A stretch of DNA of 64,000 nucleotides from CBDHFQ01 sp965262565 (GTDB lineage: Bacteria > Bacteroidota > Bacteroidia > J057). Below, one piece after another: positions 17,382 to 26,537 of the stretch (position 1 is its first letter; the number at the start of each line of letters is the position of its first letter). The notes beneath the pieces were generated by a model, which did no database searches, was not told the origin of the DNA, and saw nothing but the letters and a program-made list of their open reading frames with translations. The stretch covers positions 310,001 through 374,000 of the forward strand of contig CBDHFQ010000005.1 in the NCBI GenBank assembly GCA_965262565.1, read 5' to 3'. The position numbers and the translations under genes are program-made.

Positions 17382-18080
17382 CTATCCCAACATATAGGAT
17401 TCTGCTGCTTCTTTCCAAATAAGGATAGTGCCACTTTGAACCAATTCGTTAATTTTCAACAATTCTTCATGTGTAGGAATGTTTACATCTTCCGGAATTT
17501 TGATTAGCCTGGGATCTTTCTTCTCGAAGGGAGGTGGAATCTTGGCCTGAAATAGCATTCCCCATAAAGTCGCTGAACAGCTATATAATATGCGTTCAGG
17601 TTCATATAATTCTTCCCAATCTGTCATCCGCTCATTTATTTCCTCTATAAATCTAACTGTATTCGCCAACCTGATTCTCGAACCTGCTTTCGATTTTCCT
17701 CTTGTTTTTAAATAGGCCAATTGGGCTTTTCCCCGCTTTTGCCTGATCATATACTTTTTATCGGCTTTATGTGCCACTACTTCTCCATTCTCGAAATATC
17801 CCATAGCACTTGCTCCCGCCTGAATTAATAAGATTACATATGGAACTATGTCTTCTGGTATTCGATCCTGATAAGCAGTGATCGACTCCTCCTCTTCAAT
17901 GGCAGGATAGGGTAAGGGAAATTTTAAAGTCAATATTTTTTCATAATCCTCATTTAGTAGATGAACTGCGTGTTTCTTTTTATCCAGCCTTATATTATCT
18001 TCTGCCACTTCTAAGACATTTTGCAACCAAATACTCACCTCTGGATAATACAGTTTTATTTTTTTTAAAGGATTATTCAT
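17382..18080 (-). CDS. VLRF1-type (Vms1/ANKZF1-like) release-factor-fold protein
   Basis: 232 residues from ATG at 18080 (MNNPLKKIKL); an ATG at 18119 would add 13 residues. Numbering from that longer start, the conserved region HKADKKYMIRQKRGKAQ (117-133) followed by GKSKAGSRIRLAN (141-153) and FIEEINERMTDW matches the VLRF1 pattern: a basic R-x-K-x-G-x-x-Q loop, then a K-S-A-G-x-x-x-R segment. VLRF1 proteins of the Vms1/ANKZF1 kind cut peptidyl-tRNA on stalled large ribosomal subunits, and the loop Gln is the key residue (here Q133). Bacterial members are known from sequence surveys. I infer a ribosome-rescue or tRNA-related role; activity is unproven. It has no operon partner. Confidence 0.62.
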   Translation of the reverse strand: MNNPLKKIKLYYPEVSIWLQNVLEVAEDNIRLDKKKHAVHLLNEDYEKILTLKFPLPYPAIEEEESITAYQDRIPEDIVPYVILLIQAGASAMGYFENGEVVAHKADKKYMIRQKRGKAQLAYLKTRGKSKAGSRIRLANTVRFIEEINERMTDWEELYEPERILYSCSATLWGMLFQAKIPPPFEKKDPRLIKIPEDVNIPTHEELLKINELVQSGTILIWKEAAESYMLG

Positions 18081-18265
18081 GTTTCGGATTTGAAAACATT
18101 CAAATTGTCGGACCATCAAAGCCCACTACTTCCCATGCCTGAACAAGATTAACATATTGTGAACTCCTTCGGATTTTCGAATAAAAATTTGATCCATAAG
18201 CTGACATTCTGTATCATTATATGAGAAGAGTAACACTTTTTTTCTTACGTTCTTAAATTATTCAC

Positions 18266-18775
18266 GTGAAATTAATTAATTTCATGCCTATAATCACACG
18301 ATCGATTGCATTAAGTCCCTTTACCCTATTCAGGTTAGCCCTTTCACGCCACTATAAAAATAAGCAATGGATGCTTTGGGCAGTGCTGATTGGATTCATG
18401 AGTTATGCGATTCTACTTTCCTATGCTTCAAATCAAATACAGAAATATCTGGGCATTTTTGGATATGGAATTATACTTACTTTTTTTCTTCTGATCCCCA
18501 CCTTTTATTGGCGGCAGGTACACCTCATGAAAAATAAAGGATTTTTTCTTCCCCGTTATTACGAAATAGATCAAGAGCAAATTCAGGCCCATGTAGATGA
18601 TGGAAGTAAAGGTAAATATGCTTGGGAAAAAGTGATCCATGTTTCTGAATCTTCGAAACATTATCTGCTTTTCCTTTCCGCTTCCCAATTTCTGTATATC
18701 ACTAAAAAAGCGTTTAAAAGTTTGGAAGACCACCAACGCTTCATCGAATTAATTCAACCCAAACTAGCCGCTTAA
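18266..18775 (+). CDS. YcxB-like small membrane protein
   Basis: 169 residues with a GTG start at 18266 (an in-frame ATG at 18284 is the alternative). There are two membrane helices (about 35-55 and 65-85), then a cytoplasmic YcxB-like domain: YYEIDQEQIQAHVDDGSKGKYAWEKVIHVSESSKHYLLFL, ending in the typical KKAFKSLEDHQRFIELI. The family has no established function. It converges on the DUF4153-like gene with a 16-base gap. Confidence 0.72.
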   Translation: MKLINFMPIITRSIALSPFTLFRLALSRHYKNKQWMLWAVLIGFMSYAILLSYASNQIQKYLGIFGYGIILTFFLLIPTFYWRQVHLMKNKGFFLPRYYEIDQEQIQAHVDDGSKGKYAWEKVIHVSESSKHYLLFLSASQFLYITKKAFKSLEDHQRFIELIQPKLAA

Positions 18776-18791
18776 GGCTTACGTAGCAAAA

Positions 18792-20345
18792 TTATCTTCT
18801 GTCTACGGCTGTTCGCTGCTGAAACATCTGGACATCTGATCGCTCTCTGAACTTGAGGAAGTTGACCACTTTTCTATATCCTTTTCGATCAAAGTAACGA
18901 TGGGTTTTATAATCGGCCCAATTCCAGGAAAGGAACGTCTGATTTTCGTAGGAAGCCTGAAATTTTTCTACTTTCTGTGCCAATTTACCATAATAAGCCC
19001 CTAGACTGAAAGGCTCCACGGGGTAAATATCTCTGTATTCTAACAATATAGGAAGTGTTTTATCGGATAAAGTCAATAAGACCTTAGTATCTATTCTCGA
19101 ATCATTTGACCTACTCAAATTATAAGTAGCAATCACATTATCCCAATTCACTAAACTGACCATTACAATAATGATATACGCCACCCATGTGTTGACCTGT
19201 AAAAAATATAAGGTAGCTCTTCTCTCCCAAATGGTAGAAAACAAGATAATCAAACTACATACACAGATACCCAGTAACAGAATAACCAACATGCGAGCAT
19301 GAGTCATTCCGTGATAAGCCACATACAAGGCCATTCTCAGCATAATGGAAAGTAACAAGACAAATTGTTGACTCATCCATACCAATGATAAGGTTCTCAG
19401 TTTGCCCGAATAGTGAACAAAATAAGCTTTTCTTCTCCACAAATATCCCAAGGCTAATATAGAAGGGAAGAAAAATAATACCAGCAAATACATACTTTTT
19501 ATGGCCAATTGTTGGAGGGTGATCTCTGCCGGAGGCCATGGACTCAGCCATAACCAATCTATTTCGATCACATGATATACAAATAATACTATATTTATCG
19601 CTAATATTGCATAAAACCAGCGATCATAAGATGCTTTTTGTGCAGGAGTAAATTCCTTTAATGATTCAGGAACTTCTTTATGGGTCTGTTTTACCTGAAC
19701 TCGCTCATACAAAAGAATCTTATACAATTTTTTCTTATATACTATTCCTACTAGAAAAAAGGCTACCAATGCATTAAAAAGCAATTGATAAATGTTCCAA
19801 CTCTCAATAAATACCTTTGCTGTACCTACAATGTTAAGGGTGAAGGCATCAAAGCGAGGGTTAGCGATCTTAAAGATCAGGATGGAGAGAGAAATGAGGA
19901 CTATGGGAATCAAGGATGCGCTTAATACCTGCCCTAATTGTTTTCGATATTTGCCTGAAGTGAATGCATGCCTCAGACTTTTTCCTAAAGATATAGCCAT
20001 GTAAACGTAAGAAGTAAGAACAGTAAATATGGCCATATATACCAATCTCAACCGAGGTTGATGTACAAATCCGACAAATAAGGTCAATGATAAAATATGT
20101 ACGATCAGTGAAAATAATGAATTGTGATACGCTACCGCAATACCACTCAGAAGCGTTCCTATCAAAGCTAACCAAACATTGCCGGATTTTCTTGATTCAG
20201 GATTAAGTAAAAAAAGAACACTCGTTAACACTGAGCTATAAATCAAGACATTAACTCCTGTATCTTTCTGCCAGAAAAAAGCATTAAACAGCAAAGTTAG
20301 GACAATGATTAAAAATACTCTAAATCGCTTGATTTCTCTTTCCAT
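18792..20345 (-). CDS. Polytopic membrane protein, DUF4153/DUF4173-like
   Basis: 517 residues with about 12 hydrophobic helices spread over the first 410 residues and a soluble C-terminal tail (about 415-517, LSRSNDSRIDTKVLLTLSDKTLPILLEYRD). The arrangement and the phrase PRFDAFTLNIVGTAKVFIESWNIYQLLFN agree with the DUF4153/DUF4173 family of bacterial membrane proteins of unknown function. There is no catalytic motif. It is transcribed alone. Confidence 0.7.
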   Translation of the reverse strand: MEREIKRFRVFLIIVLTLLFNAFFWQKDTGVNVLIYSSVLTSVLFLLNPESRKSGNVWLALIGTLLSGIAVAYHNSLFSLIVHILSLTLFVGFVHQPRLRLVYMAIFTVLTSYVYMAISLGKSLRHAFTSGKYRKQLGQVLSASLIPIVLISLSILIFKIANPRFDAFTLNIVGTAKVFIESWNIYQLLFNALVAFFLVGIVYKKKLYKILLYERVQVKQTHKEVPESLKEFTPAQKASYDRWFYAILAINIVLFVYHVIEIDWLWLSPWPPAEITLQQLAIKSMYLLVLFFFPSILALGYLWRRKAYFVHYSGKLRTLSLVWMSQQFVLLLSIMLRMALYVAYHGMTHARMLVILLLGICVCSLIILFSTIWERRATLYFLQVNTWVAYIIIVMVSLVNWDNVIATYNLSRSNDSRIDTKVLLTLSDKTLPILLEYRDIYPVEPFSLGAYYGKLAQKVEKFQASYENQTFLSWNWADYKTHRYFDRKGYRKVVNFLKFRERSDVQMFQQRTAVDRR

Positions 20346-20732
20346 ACGCTACTGACATATTAAATCGCCATAATTCGAAATAATCCTAAATGCAGCATTT
20401 GGTTAAACTGAACTTTTATTTACCACTTGATACCCCACAACACTTTAATGGCAATCTAAATCAATAGATCATCTTACTACGGCAATACTTACGATTAACT
20501 ACAATTCTATTTATGGTTATCTTTCAGGCCTGAACCTGACACCTTCCACCAAATACCTATTATTTATATCTGCAAAGTAAAAACATTAAATCATTCAAGA
20601 TATTATGAACATGTTAGTCAGGAAATAAAAACGAACCAATGGTTTTAACTGATGTATCATTTGTCATTAGGAGCCGTTCCATCATTGGAACCCCCTTATT
20701 TCGCAGAACAAAACAGATCAGGACAAGTTGAA
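20346..20732. other. 387-bp divergent intergenic region
   Basis: Lies between the DUF4153-like gene (minus) and the RavA-like gene (plus). I see no RNA gene, no clear TAnnTTTG promoter and no strong repeat. The frame from 20652 to 20733 is open but does not look like family sequence, so it is counted as leader. Confidence 0.5.
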
Positions 20733-22322
20733 ATGGCAATGAACGAATTAAGTATGACAAATTCTTCGGTTAACATATCTGTTAGAGACAGAATTTCTGA
20801 GCTATTAGAAAAGCTTACAGATGGATTGTACGAAAGAGAAGAGCCCATGAGGCTTGCGCTATTAAGTACTATTGCGGGGGAGAGCATATTTTTGCTAGGG
20901 CCTCCAGGGGTGGGTAAGAGTCTAATAGCTAGAAGATTGAAGTTTGCTTTTAAGGATGGGACCTCTTTTGAGTACCTTATGAGCAAATTTAGTACGCCAG
21001 ATGAAGTGTTTGGCCCTGTATCGATAAAGAAGCTTAAAGAGGAAGATAAATATGAGCGTTTAACTGATAAATATTTACCAGGAGCTAATATTGTCTTTTT
21101 GGATGAAATTTGGAAGTCGGGTCCAGCTATACAAAATTCCTTACTTACAATCTTGAATGAAAAGATTTACAGAAATGGAGAACAGGAAACCAAGGTAAAT
21201 ATCAGAGGGATTATCACTGCTTCAAATGAACTCCCTCCTGGTAAAGAAAGTTTTTTACCGCTATGGGACAGATTGCTCATCAGGTACTCATTGGATGGTA
21301 TTAAAAAGAACCGGAATTTCATCCAAATGATCACTGATACCAGGGATCTGTACGAAGATCCCGTTCCTGAACGTCTAAAGATGAATGAAGCAGAGTTATT
21401 AGTATGGGATGAACAGATCGATCAGGTAGAACTCCCATCGGAAGTATTAAATACGATTCAGGTGATTCGGTATAAAATTGAAGCACTCAACGAAGATCCT
21501 CAGAAAGAGATTGCAGACTTTCAGTTGTTTGATAGAAGATGGAAAAAATTGGTACGATTATTACGAACCTCTGCTTTCCTTAATGGACGCACGAAAGTAG
21601 ATTTGATGGATTGCTTTCTGGCTGTTCATTGTTTATGGGGACATCCGAACCAGCTAGAAGTAGTTCAAGAAGTCATCGGTGAATCTATTAGAAAACATGG
21701 TTATTCTATCTCCATCAATCTCAATATGCTGCGCAAGGAGATCAGTGCCTTTGAACAGGAAGTGGACAAAGAAACCAGAATTAAATATAGTACGGTAGAA
21801 GATCGCCTTCAGCCCATCCAGGAAGAATATTATTCCTTTGTGGCAGAAGAGAAACCATTTCAAGGAGAACTTATAAAAATCGAAGATTTTAACAATCTCA
21901 AACTTGAGGATTGGCAGGTGATTAATATCTATGACAAAAACCTCAACCTCAGGCATCGGCTGAAAAGTAAAAGAAGTTCCCAACCTCATTCCATAGACAT
22001 CATTTATAATTCCTTGGAAACTCAGTATCCTCTCACTACCACAAAGGTTGAGCGAATGGAGACTATTATGAAGAAACCACACAAACTGGTGGAAAAACAC
22101 TGGAATGAACAGGCTGAACAAATTGGTCAGTACTTAAAGACTCAACAACAGCGCCTGAACAAGGAAACGCCAGAAGAACTCGCACATTTACAACATAATC
22201 TCTTCATAGAAAAAAGACTTGCCACAATAGTTGAAGCAAACTGGCAAGAAGTAAAAGAGGCATTGGAGCAACTTAGGCTTCGCCTGGAAAAGGCAGTTCA
22301 TGCCTATAGCCATTTAATTTAA
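20733..22322 (+). CDS. ravA: MoxR-type AAA ATPase, RavA-like
   Basis: About 529 residues from ATG at 20733, which has an AGGA 9 bases upstream; the ATG at 20652 adds 27 residues unlike the family. Walker A is GPPGVGKS (56-63), Walker B NIVFLDE (119-125), sensor 1 is around ITASNELPP. The C-terminal half is an extended helical region with a LIEDFNNLKLEDW-like segment, like the LARA-containing tail of RavA. RavA works with the VWA protein ViaA; the next gene, 35 bases on, encodes such a protein. In E. coli the pair acts as a chaperone system linked to membranes and respiratory enzymes; the role here is inferred by analogy. Confidence 0.83.
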   Translation: MAMNELSMTNSSVNISVRDRISELLEKLTDGLYEREEPMRLALLSTIAGESIFLLGPPGVGKSLIARRLKFAFKDGTSFEYLMSKFSTPDEVFGPVSIKKLKEEDKYERLTDKYLPGANIVFLDEIWKSGPAIQNSLLTILNEKIYRNGEQETKVNIRGIITASNELPPGKESFLPLWDRLLIRYSLDGIKKNRNFIQMITDTRDLYEDPVPERLKMNEAELLVWDEQIDQVELPSEVLNTIQVIRYKIEALNEDPQKEIADFQLFDRRWKKLVRLLRTSAFLNGRTKVDLMDCFLAVHCLWGHPNQLEVVQEVIGESIRKHGYSISINLNMLRKEISAFEQEVDKETRIKYSTVEDRLQPIQEEYYSFVAEEKPFQGELIKIEDFNNLKLEDWQVINIYDKNLNLRHRLKSKRSSQPHSIDIIYNSLETQYPLTTTKVERMETIMKKPHKLVEKHWNEQAEQIGQYLKTQQQRLNKETPEELAHLQHNLFIEKRLATIVEANWQEVKEALEQLRLRLEKAVHAYSHLI

Positions 22323-22357
22323 CCATATGATTTCTGAGGTCCCTCTCAATAAAAGAA

Positions 22358-23983
22358 ATGATGAAAGCTGAAGAATTACAGGAAGAGTTTGACAGATTTA
22401 TTGAATTCGGAACGTTGCTAGATAGGAAAACGAGAAAGTATCTGGTCCAATATCTCAAACGAAAGCTTGGATTAGAAGCACCTTTACCCCCTATATTGGA
22501 AGACGTATATTATCGTTATTTCAGCCAGTCCCTCGATCGCGTATTTTCAGATGAAGACCTTCTCAAGATGTGTAAGGATCGCCCTCAACTATCACAGCAG
22601 ATTGCCGTAGATACCCTTCAATGGATTCGCAGAACTTATGATAAGATACAGGCCAAAAACCCTTTTTACGAAGGATTTCAGCGCTTATCTGCTGCCAGTG
22701 TGATGCCCTTTACTCAATTTGTCAACAGATGGCATTATCTCACCTCCTACTTACAGCAGCAGTATGAAGCAGAAGAAATACCCGCCAATTTTTATCACTA
22801 CAAGTTTGATTCGCTAATTGGCGTTCGAGATGCTTCTGAATTAGCAGAAGATGAAAAGCAGGAAATAGAAAGAGTTTTCAAGGATTTATTAGCACAATGG
22901 GATGCCTTTTTACAAACTAAATTGCTCAAATATCAACTGGAGAAACTCGAAGAAGAACAGGATTCATATAAGAATTTCCTGGAGAAAAAAGTAGAGGAGT
23001 ATAAGAAGATTTACGAATTGATTTCTCCTTTTGCAGAGTATGTGGGCAGGTATTGGGATATGTCTCGCAAATTGTGGGAGAACACCCATTTTGACATATT
23101 AGATAAGTATAGCGAATTGCTTCAAAATGAAGCATCTATTCGGGAATTAGCGGATATGTTAGGGAAGCTTAGGGAGGCAGAGATCATCTCAGAAGAAGAG
23201 GAATACGAAGAAGTGATAGTAAAAAAACAATGGCTGGAAGACAGCTCCCAGCGGTCGGAAATTATTGGCGTACAAGAAAGCGATGATTTAAATTATTTGT
23301 TAAGCTCAGAAATTGGATTGCTTTCAGATCGAGATACTGAAACCGTATTCTATCAAAAATATGCTGATAAAGGCCTATTAACATTAAAGTTCGAAGACCG
23401 GGAATGGGTAACCAGTGAAGATGAATATACCAGTACCCGCCAATACGTTCGCCAAAAGGCTAAGGGGCCATTTATCGTAGCAGTGGATACCAGTGACTCT
23501 ATGTCCGGACGGGCTGAACAAATTGCCAAAATCCTATGTTTTGCCATTTTAAAATTAGCTGCAAAAGATCATCGAAGGGCCTTTCTTATCAATTTTTCTG
23601 TGGGCATACAAACCATCGATTTATTCGACCTGAGTCAATCACTGGACGAAATTGTTGCTTTTCTTCAGATGTCATTCCACGGAGGAACTGACATTTCATT
23701 AGCTCTTTATGAAGTGTTCAGGCAATTGCAAGGGGAAAATTACAGGGATGCAGATGTGTTGGTCATTTCTGATTTTATCATGTACAAACTCGATGAAGAC
23801 ATTCTCAATCATGTTCACCATTTCCAACAAAATAAAAACACCCAATTTCACAGCCTTATCCTTAGTGATAATCCCAATGCAGAAGTGATAGCCCACTTCG
23901 ATTCCAACTGGTTGTATGATCCCGAAACGAAAGGAATCATCCAGGAATTAACCGGTAAGCTTAAAAGAGTTCACGAGAGATAA
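22358..23983 (+). CDS. viaA: VWA-domain protein, ViaA-like
   Basis: 541 residues (an alternative start is the second Met, one codon later). The N-terminal about 350 residues are helical and partly coiled-coil (around QLEKLEEEQDSYKNFLEKK). The C-terminal VWA domain starts near 370 with an intact MIDAS: D377 in DTSDSMSG, the Thr of FHGGTDIS and the Asp of VISDF. MIDAS integrity suggests metal-dependent partner binding. It forms a two-gene operon with the RavA-like ATPase. Confidence 0.83.
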   Translation: MMKAEELQEEFDRFIEFGTLLDRKTRKYLVQYLKRKLGLEAPLPPILEDVYYRYFSQSLDRVFSDEDLLKMCKDRPQLSQQIAVDTLQWIRRTYDKIQAKNPFYEGFQRLSAASVMPFTQFVNRWHYLTSYLQQQYEAEEIPANFYHYKFDSLIGVRDASELAEDEKQEIERVFKDLLAQWDAFLQTKLLKYQLEKLEEEQDSYKNFLEKKVEEYKKIYELISPFAEYVGRYWDMSRKLWENTHFDILDKYSELLQNEASIRELADMLGKLREAEIISEEEEYEEVIVKKQWLEDSSQRSEIIGVQESDDLNYLLSSEIGLLSDRDTETVFYQKYADKGLLTLKFEDREWVTSEDEYTSTRQYVRQKAKGPFIVAVDTSDSMSGRAEQIAKILCFAILKLAAKDHRRAFLINFSVGIQTIDLFDLSQSLDEIVAFLQMSFHGGTDISLALYEVFRQLQGENYRDADVLVISDFIMYKLDEDILNHVHHFQQNKNTQFHSLILSDNPNAEVIAHFDSNWLYDPETKGIIQELTGKLKRVHER

Positions 23984-24009
23984 TCAAGAGGATATCGTCG
24001 CATTGAGCC

Positions 24010-24792
24010 TTACTCTGTAGCCGAATTATTTTTGTTTAAGAAGGTGTAAAAGGTATCCCCTCTTAATCCTAAACGAAGTGTCTCTAAAGGAATAGCTTCG
24101 CTAGGTGCTATGTTACCGAGATTGACATTACATCCCAATAATTTAATAAACCAGACTTGCTGACTTTTTTGAGGTGCTTCCCACAATATCTTTTCTCCTG
24201 GCACCGACTCAAGAATTTCTTCTATCAGGTCACTTCTAACTTCTCCATCCGAGCGAAACATTCCTACAGTACCACTTTCTCTCGCTTCTGCAATGACTTT
24301 CCAGGAACCCGCTTCTAGTTCCCGCTCCATCATCTCAACCCACTTATAGGGGGCAATAATTTTACTTCCCATCTTACTTCCAACCTCGGAAAGGACCGTG
24401 TAATTTCTCGATAGCTCTCGAATAATCGAACATTTCTCATCTATAGGAATATCTACAGATCCATTCGATACTTCGACATAGCTAATTTCATATTTCTCTA
24501 GTACCTTTCTAAATTCATCTAATTGATTTCTCACATAAAACAATTCCAGCATTGTCCCTCCAAGATAGAAAGGGATATTATGGTTTCTATAAATAGCAAG
24601 TTTTTCGGATAGACGAGGAGTAACGATAGAAGTAGCCCAGCCCAGTTTGATCATGTCTATATATTCTGCTGATACACTTAGAAGATCTTCCGCTTCTCGA
24701 ACACTAAGACCTTTATCTAATACCATCGTTAAACCATTCGTACGTGGCTTATCAGCTCTATTGGGCAAAGGAGAGATTGAAAAATTAAGCAT
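24010..24792 (-). CDS. comA: Phosphosulfolactate synthase
   Basis: 260-residue TIM-barrel protein of the ComA family, which adds sulfite to phosphoenolpyruvate to give (2R)-phospho-3-sulfolactate. Family phrases are KPRTNGLTMVLDKGLS near the start, EYIDMIKLGWATS, PFYLGGTMLELFY, YVEVSNGSVDIP, VLSEVGSK and VNLGNIAPSEAIPLETLRLGLRGDT at the end, over the full length. In methanogens it begins coenzyme M synthesis. In Bacteroidota a plausible use is sulfolactate or cysteate for sulfonolipids (capnine type), which is inference; no later pathway gene is in the window. A promoter-like pair lies just upstream (24818-24848). Confidence 0.85.
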   Translation of the reverse strand: MLNFSISPLPNRADKPRTNGLTMVLDKGLSVREAEDLLSVSAEYIDMIKLGWATSIVTPRLSEKLAIYRNHNIPFYLGGTMLELFYVRNQLDEFRKVLEKYEISYVEVSNGSVDIPIDEKCSIIRELSRNYTVLSEVGSKMGSKIIAPYKWVEMMERELEAGSWKVIAEARESGTVGMFRSDGEVRSDLIEEILESVPGEKILWEAPQKSQQVWFIKLLGCNVNLGNIAPSEAIPLETLRLGLRGDTFYTFLNKNNSATE

Positions 24793-24817
24793 GTAAAAAG
24801 ATCATTAAATTTCGGTG

Positions 24818-24848
24818 CAAAGTAATACCAGAAACCGAAAATTAGAAA
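24818..24848 (-). promoter_or_regulatory. Promoter-like pair for comA
   Basis: On the minus strand TTTC (24848-24845), a 19-base spacer, then TTACTTTG (24825-24818), 7 of 8 matches to TAnnTTTG. It lies 26 bases upstream of the comA start, inside the 79-bp gap after the TPR gene, suggesting comA has its own promoter. Confidence 0.4.
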
Positions 24849-24871
24849 TCCACTACTCAATTAGACGTGAT

Positions 24872-26278
24872 TTATTGGTATTGATTGATAATGGCAAGCA
24901 CTAATTTATCCGATGAGAGTTGAGGAACCATGTGGAATAGCACATAATGAGCGTCAAAATCCATGATAAGTGCATTTTCCAGATGAGAAACTCCTTTGGC
25001 CATATGATCCGCATCTATGGCATAAGCAGCCAACTGATAGTAGAGCTGAGCCATAGTAGGATTTATCTTAATCCCTTCCTCTAAGTAGCTTATCGCACTA
25101 CTGTGTTCACCCTGCATATGTAATAACTGAGCCCATTCCTGCCAAACACTTAATTCGGAGGGATCAATAGCAATAGCATGTTCAAGATATTGGTATGCAC
25201 TGTATTTATTTTCCAGCTTATATTCACAAATGGCCAGAGAAAGGCAGATATCCTGATTATCACTATCGAGTTTATATGCTTTTGAATAATAGTGAACCGC
25301 CTCCAGGAATTTCTCTAACTTTTCCAAACAATACCCCAATCCAAGCCATGCATCCACATATTCTGGATCCAGTTTACTGGATTTAGCATAATAACGGATA
25401 GCATACTTATACATCTCCAGATTTTCATAGCATTCCGCTATATGGTAAAAAGTATGAACATCCTTTGGTTGGATGGCAGCAACTTCTAAGAAACACTGCA
25501 AAGCTTCTTCATATCGATCCAGGTCTATAAGAAGTTCCCCTTTATTAAAATAGGCGATGGAGAATTCATCGTTAATAATAACCGCATAATCAAATGCCTC
25601 AAGCGCTTTTTCGTAATTTCCCAGTTTTCGATAGGAGGTACCGAGATTATGCCATACAAAAGAAGAATAGGGAAACTTCTCAAGATACTGTTCATACAGC
25701 TTTGCTCCCTCCTCAATTCTCTCTTTGGACTCTAATAAAAATACTAACTCAAATAATGCTTCCTCGAAATCCGGACATATGTCTAAGGCTTTTCTGTAGA
25801 ATCTCTCGCTGTCCTCTGCCTGTTTGCAAATTTGAGCTATATTTCCCATTTGAAGGTATACTTCTTCGGGATGATCAGTGTAGTTCATCAGTTGCCCCAG
25901 CATATTAATAGCTTCAGGATATCGATCAAGCTGAGCTAGCAATTCTGCCTTAAACGTTAAATACTCGGGATGCCCAGGACTATAGGAAAGGGCTAATTCA
26001 ATTTGAGTAAGTGCGTTCACAAATTTTCCAAACTCAAATTTAATTTTGGAAGATTTATAGTAGAGATCACTGCTGGAAGGATGACTGTGAATAGCAAATT
26101 CAACTAATTGCTGAGCTTTTCCGAGTTCATTCAGATTTAGGTAGTAGTTAAATATTTCATCCACTTTTATGAGATCCAGATATTGGTATTCCTGCCGCCT
26201 TAACATGCGCTCAAATTCCTTAGCACTTTTGCGTGCGTTCTGTTCTCCAAACTCATTATAACCTAAGTGATCCTGCAT
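24872..26278 (-). CDS. Tetratricopeptide-repeat protein
   Basis: 468 residues without a signal peptide, made almost wholly of TPR units (about eleven, from around 50 to 460). Repeats have the typical A-x-x-x-F/Y-x-x-A-L pattern, for example YEKALEAFDYAVIINDEFSIAYFN and FLEAVHYYSKAYKLDSDN. It is probably a cytoplasmic protein-protein interaction scaffold. No enzyme domain is present and the partner is unknown. It lies upstream of comA on the same strand, but the gap has its own promoter-like element. Confidence 0.82.
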   Translation of the reverse strand: MQDHLGYNEFGEQNARKSAKEFERMLRRQEYQYLDLIKVDEIFNYYLNLNELGKAQQLVEFAIHSHPSSSDLYYKSSKIKFEFGKFVNALTQIELALSYSPGHPEYLTFKAELLAQLDRYPEAINMLGQLMNYTDHPEEVYLQMGNIAQICKQAEDSERFYRKALDICPDFEEALFELVFLLESKERIEEGAKLYEQYLEKFPYSSFVWHNLGTSYRKLGNYEKALEAFDYAVIINDEFSIAYFNKGELLIDLDRYEEALQCFLEVAAIQPKDVHTFYHIAECYENLEMYKYAIRYYAKSSKLDPEYVDAWLGLGYCLEKLEKFLEAVHYYSKAYKLDSDNQDICLSLAICEYKLENKYSAYQYLEHAIAIDPSELSVWQEWAQLLHMQGEHSSAISYLEEGIKINPTMAQLYYQLAAYAIDADHMAKGVSHLENALIMDFDAHYVLFHMVPQLSSDKLVLAIINQYQ

Positions 26279-26537
26279 GAAAATATAATACTTTTCAAAA
26301 TGAACCTACCAAATTTCATTCCTGGCAAAAGCCTTACTTATTGTAAATATAATAGGAGTTTTTACTTAGCGCTACTTTTTATATGAATAAACCATACGCT
26401 ATTTAAGAATCAATACCACTACTATGATAAAAAGTTTAGGGAAAAGGTTGAATTACAGGTTTGGGGATTCTGTAATGGCCGAGTCAGGTAAAAAATAAAA
26501 AATAGTAGATGAATGTGTAATATTTTGTCAACAATTC

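Noticed and set aside
20652..20732. Extra N-terminal codons on the RavA-like ATPase from ATG 20652
   Set aside because: They do not resemble the family and the ATG at 20733 has a better ribosome-binding site.
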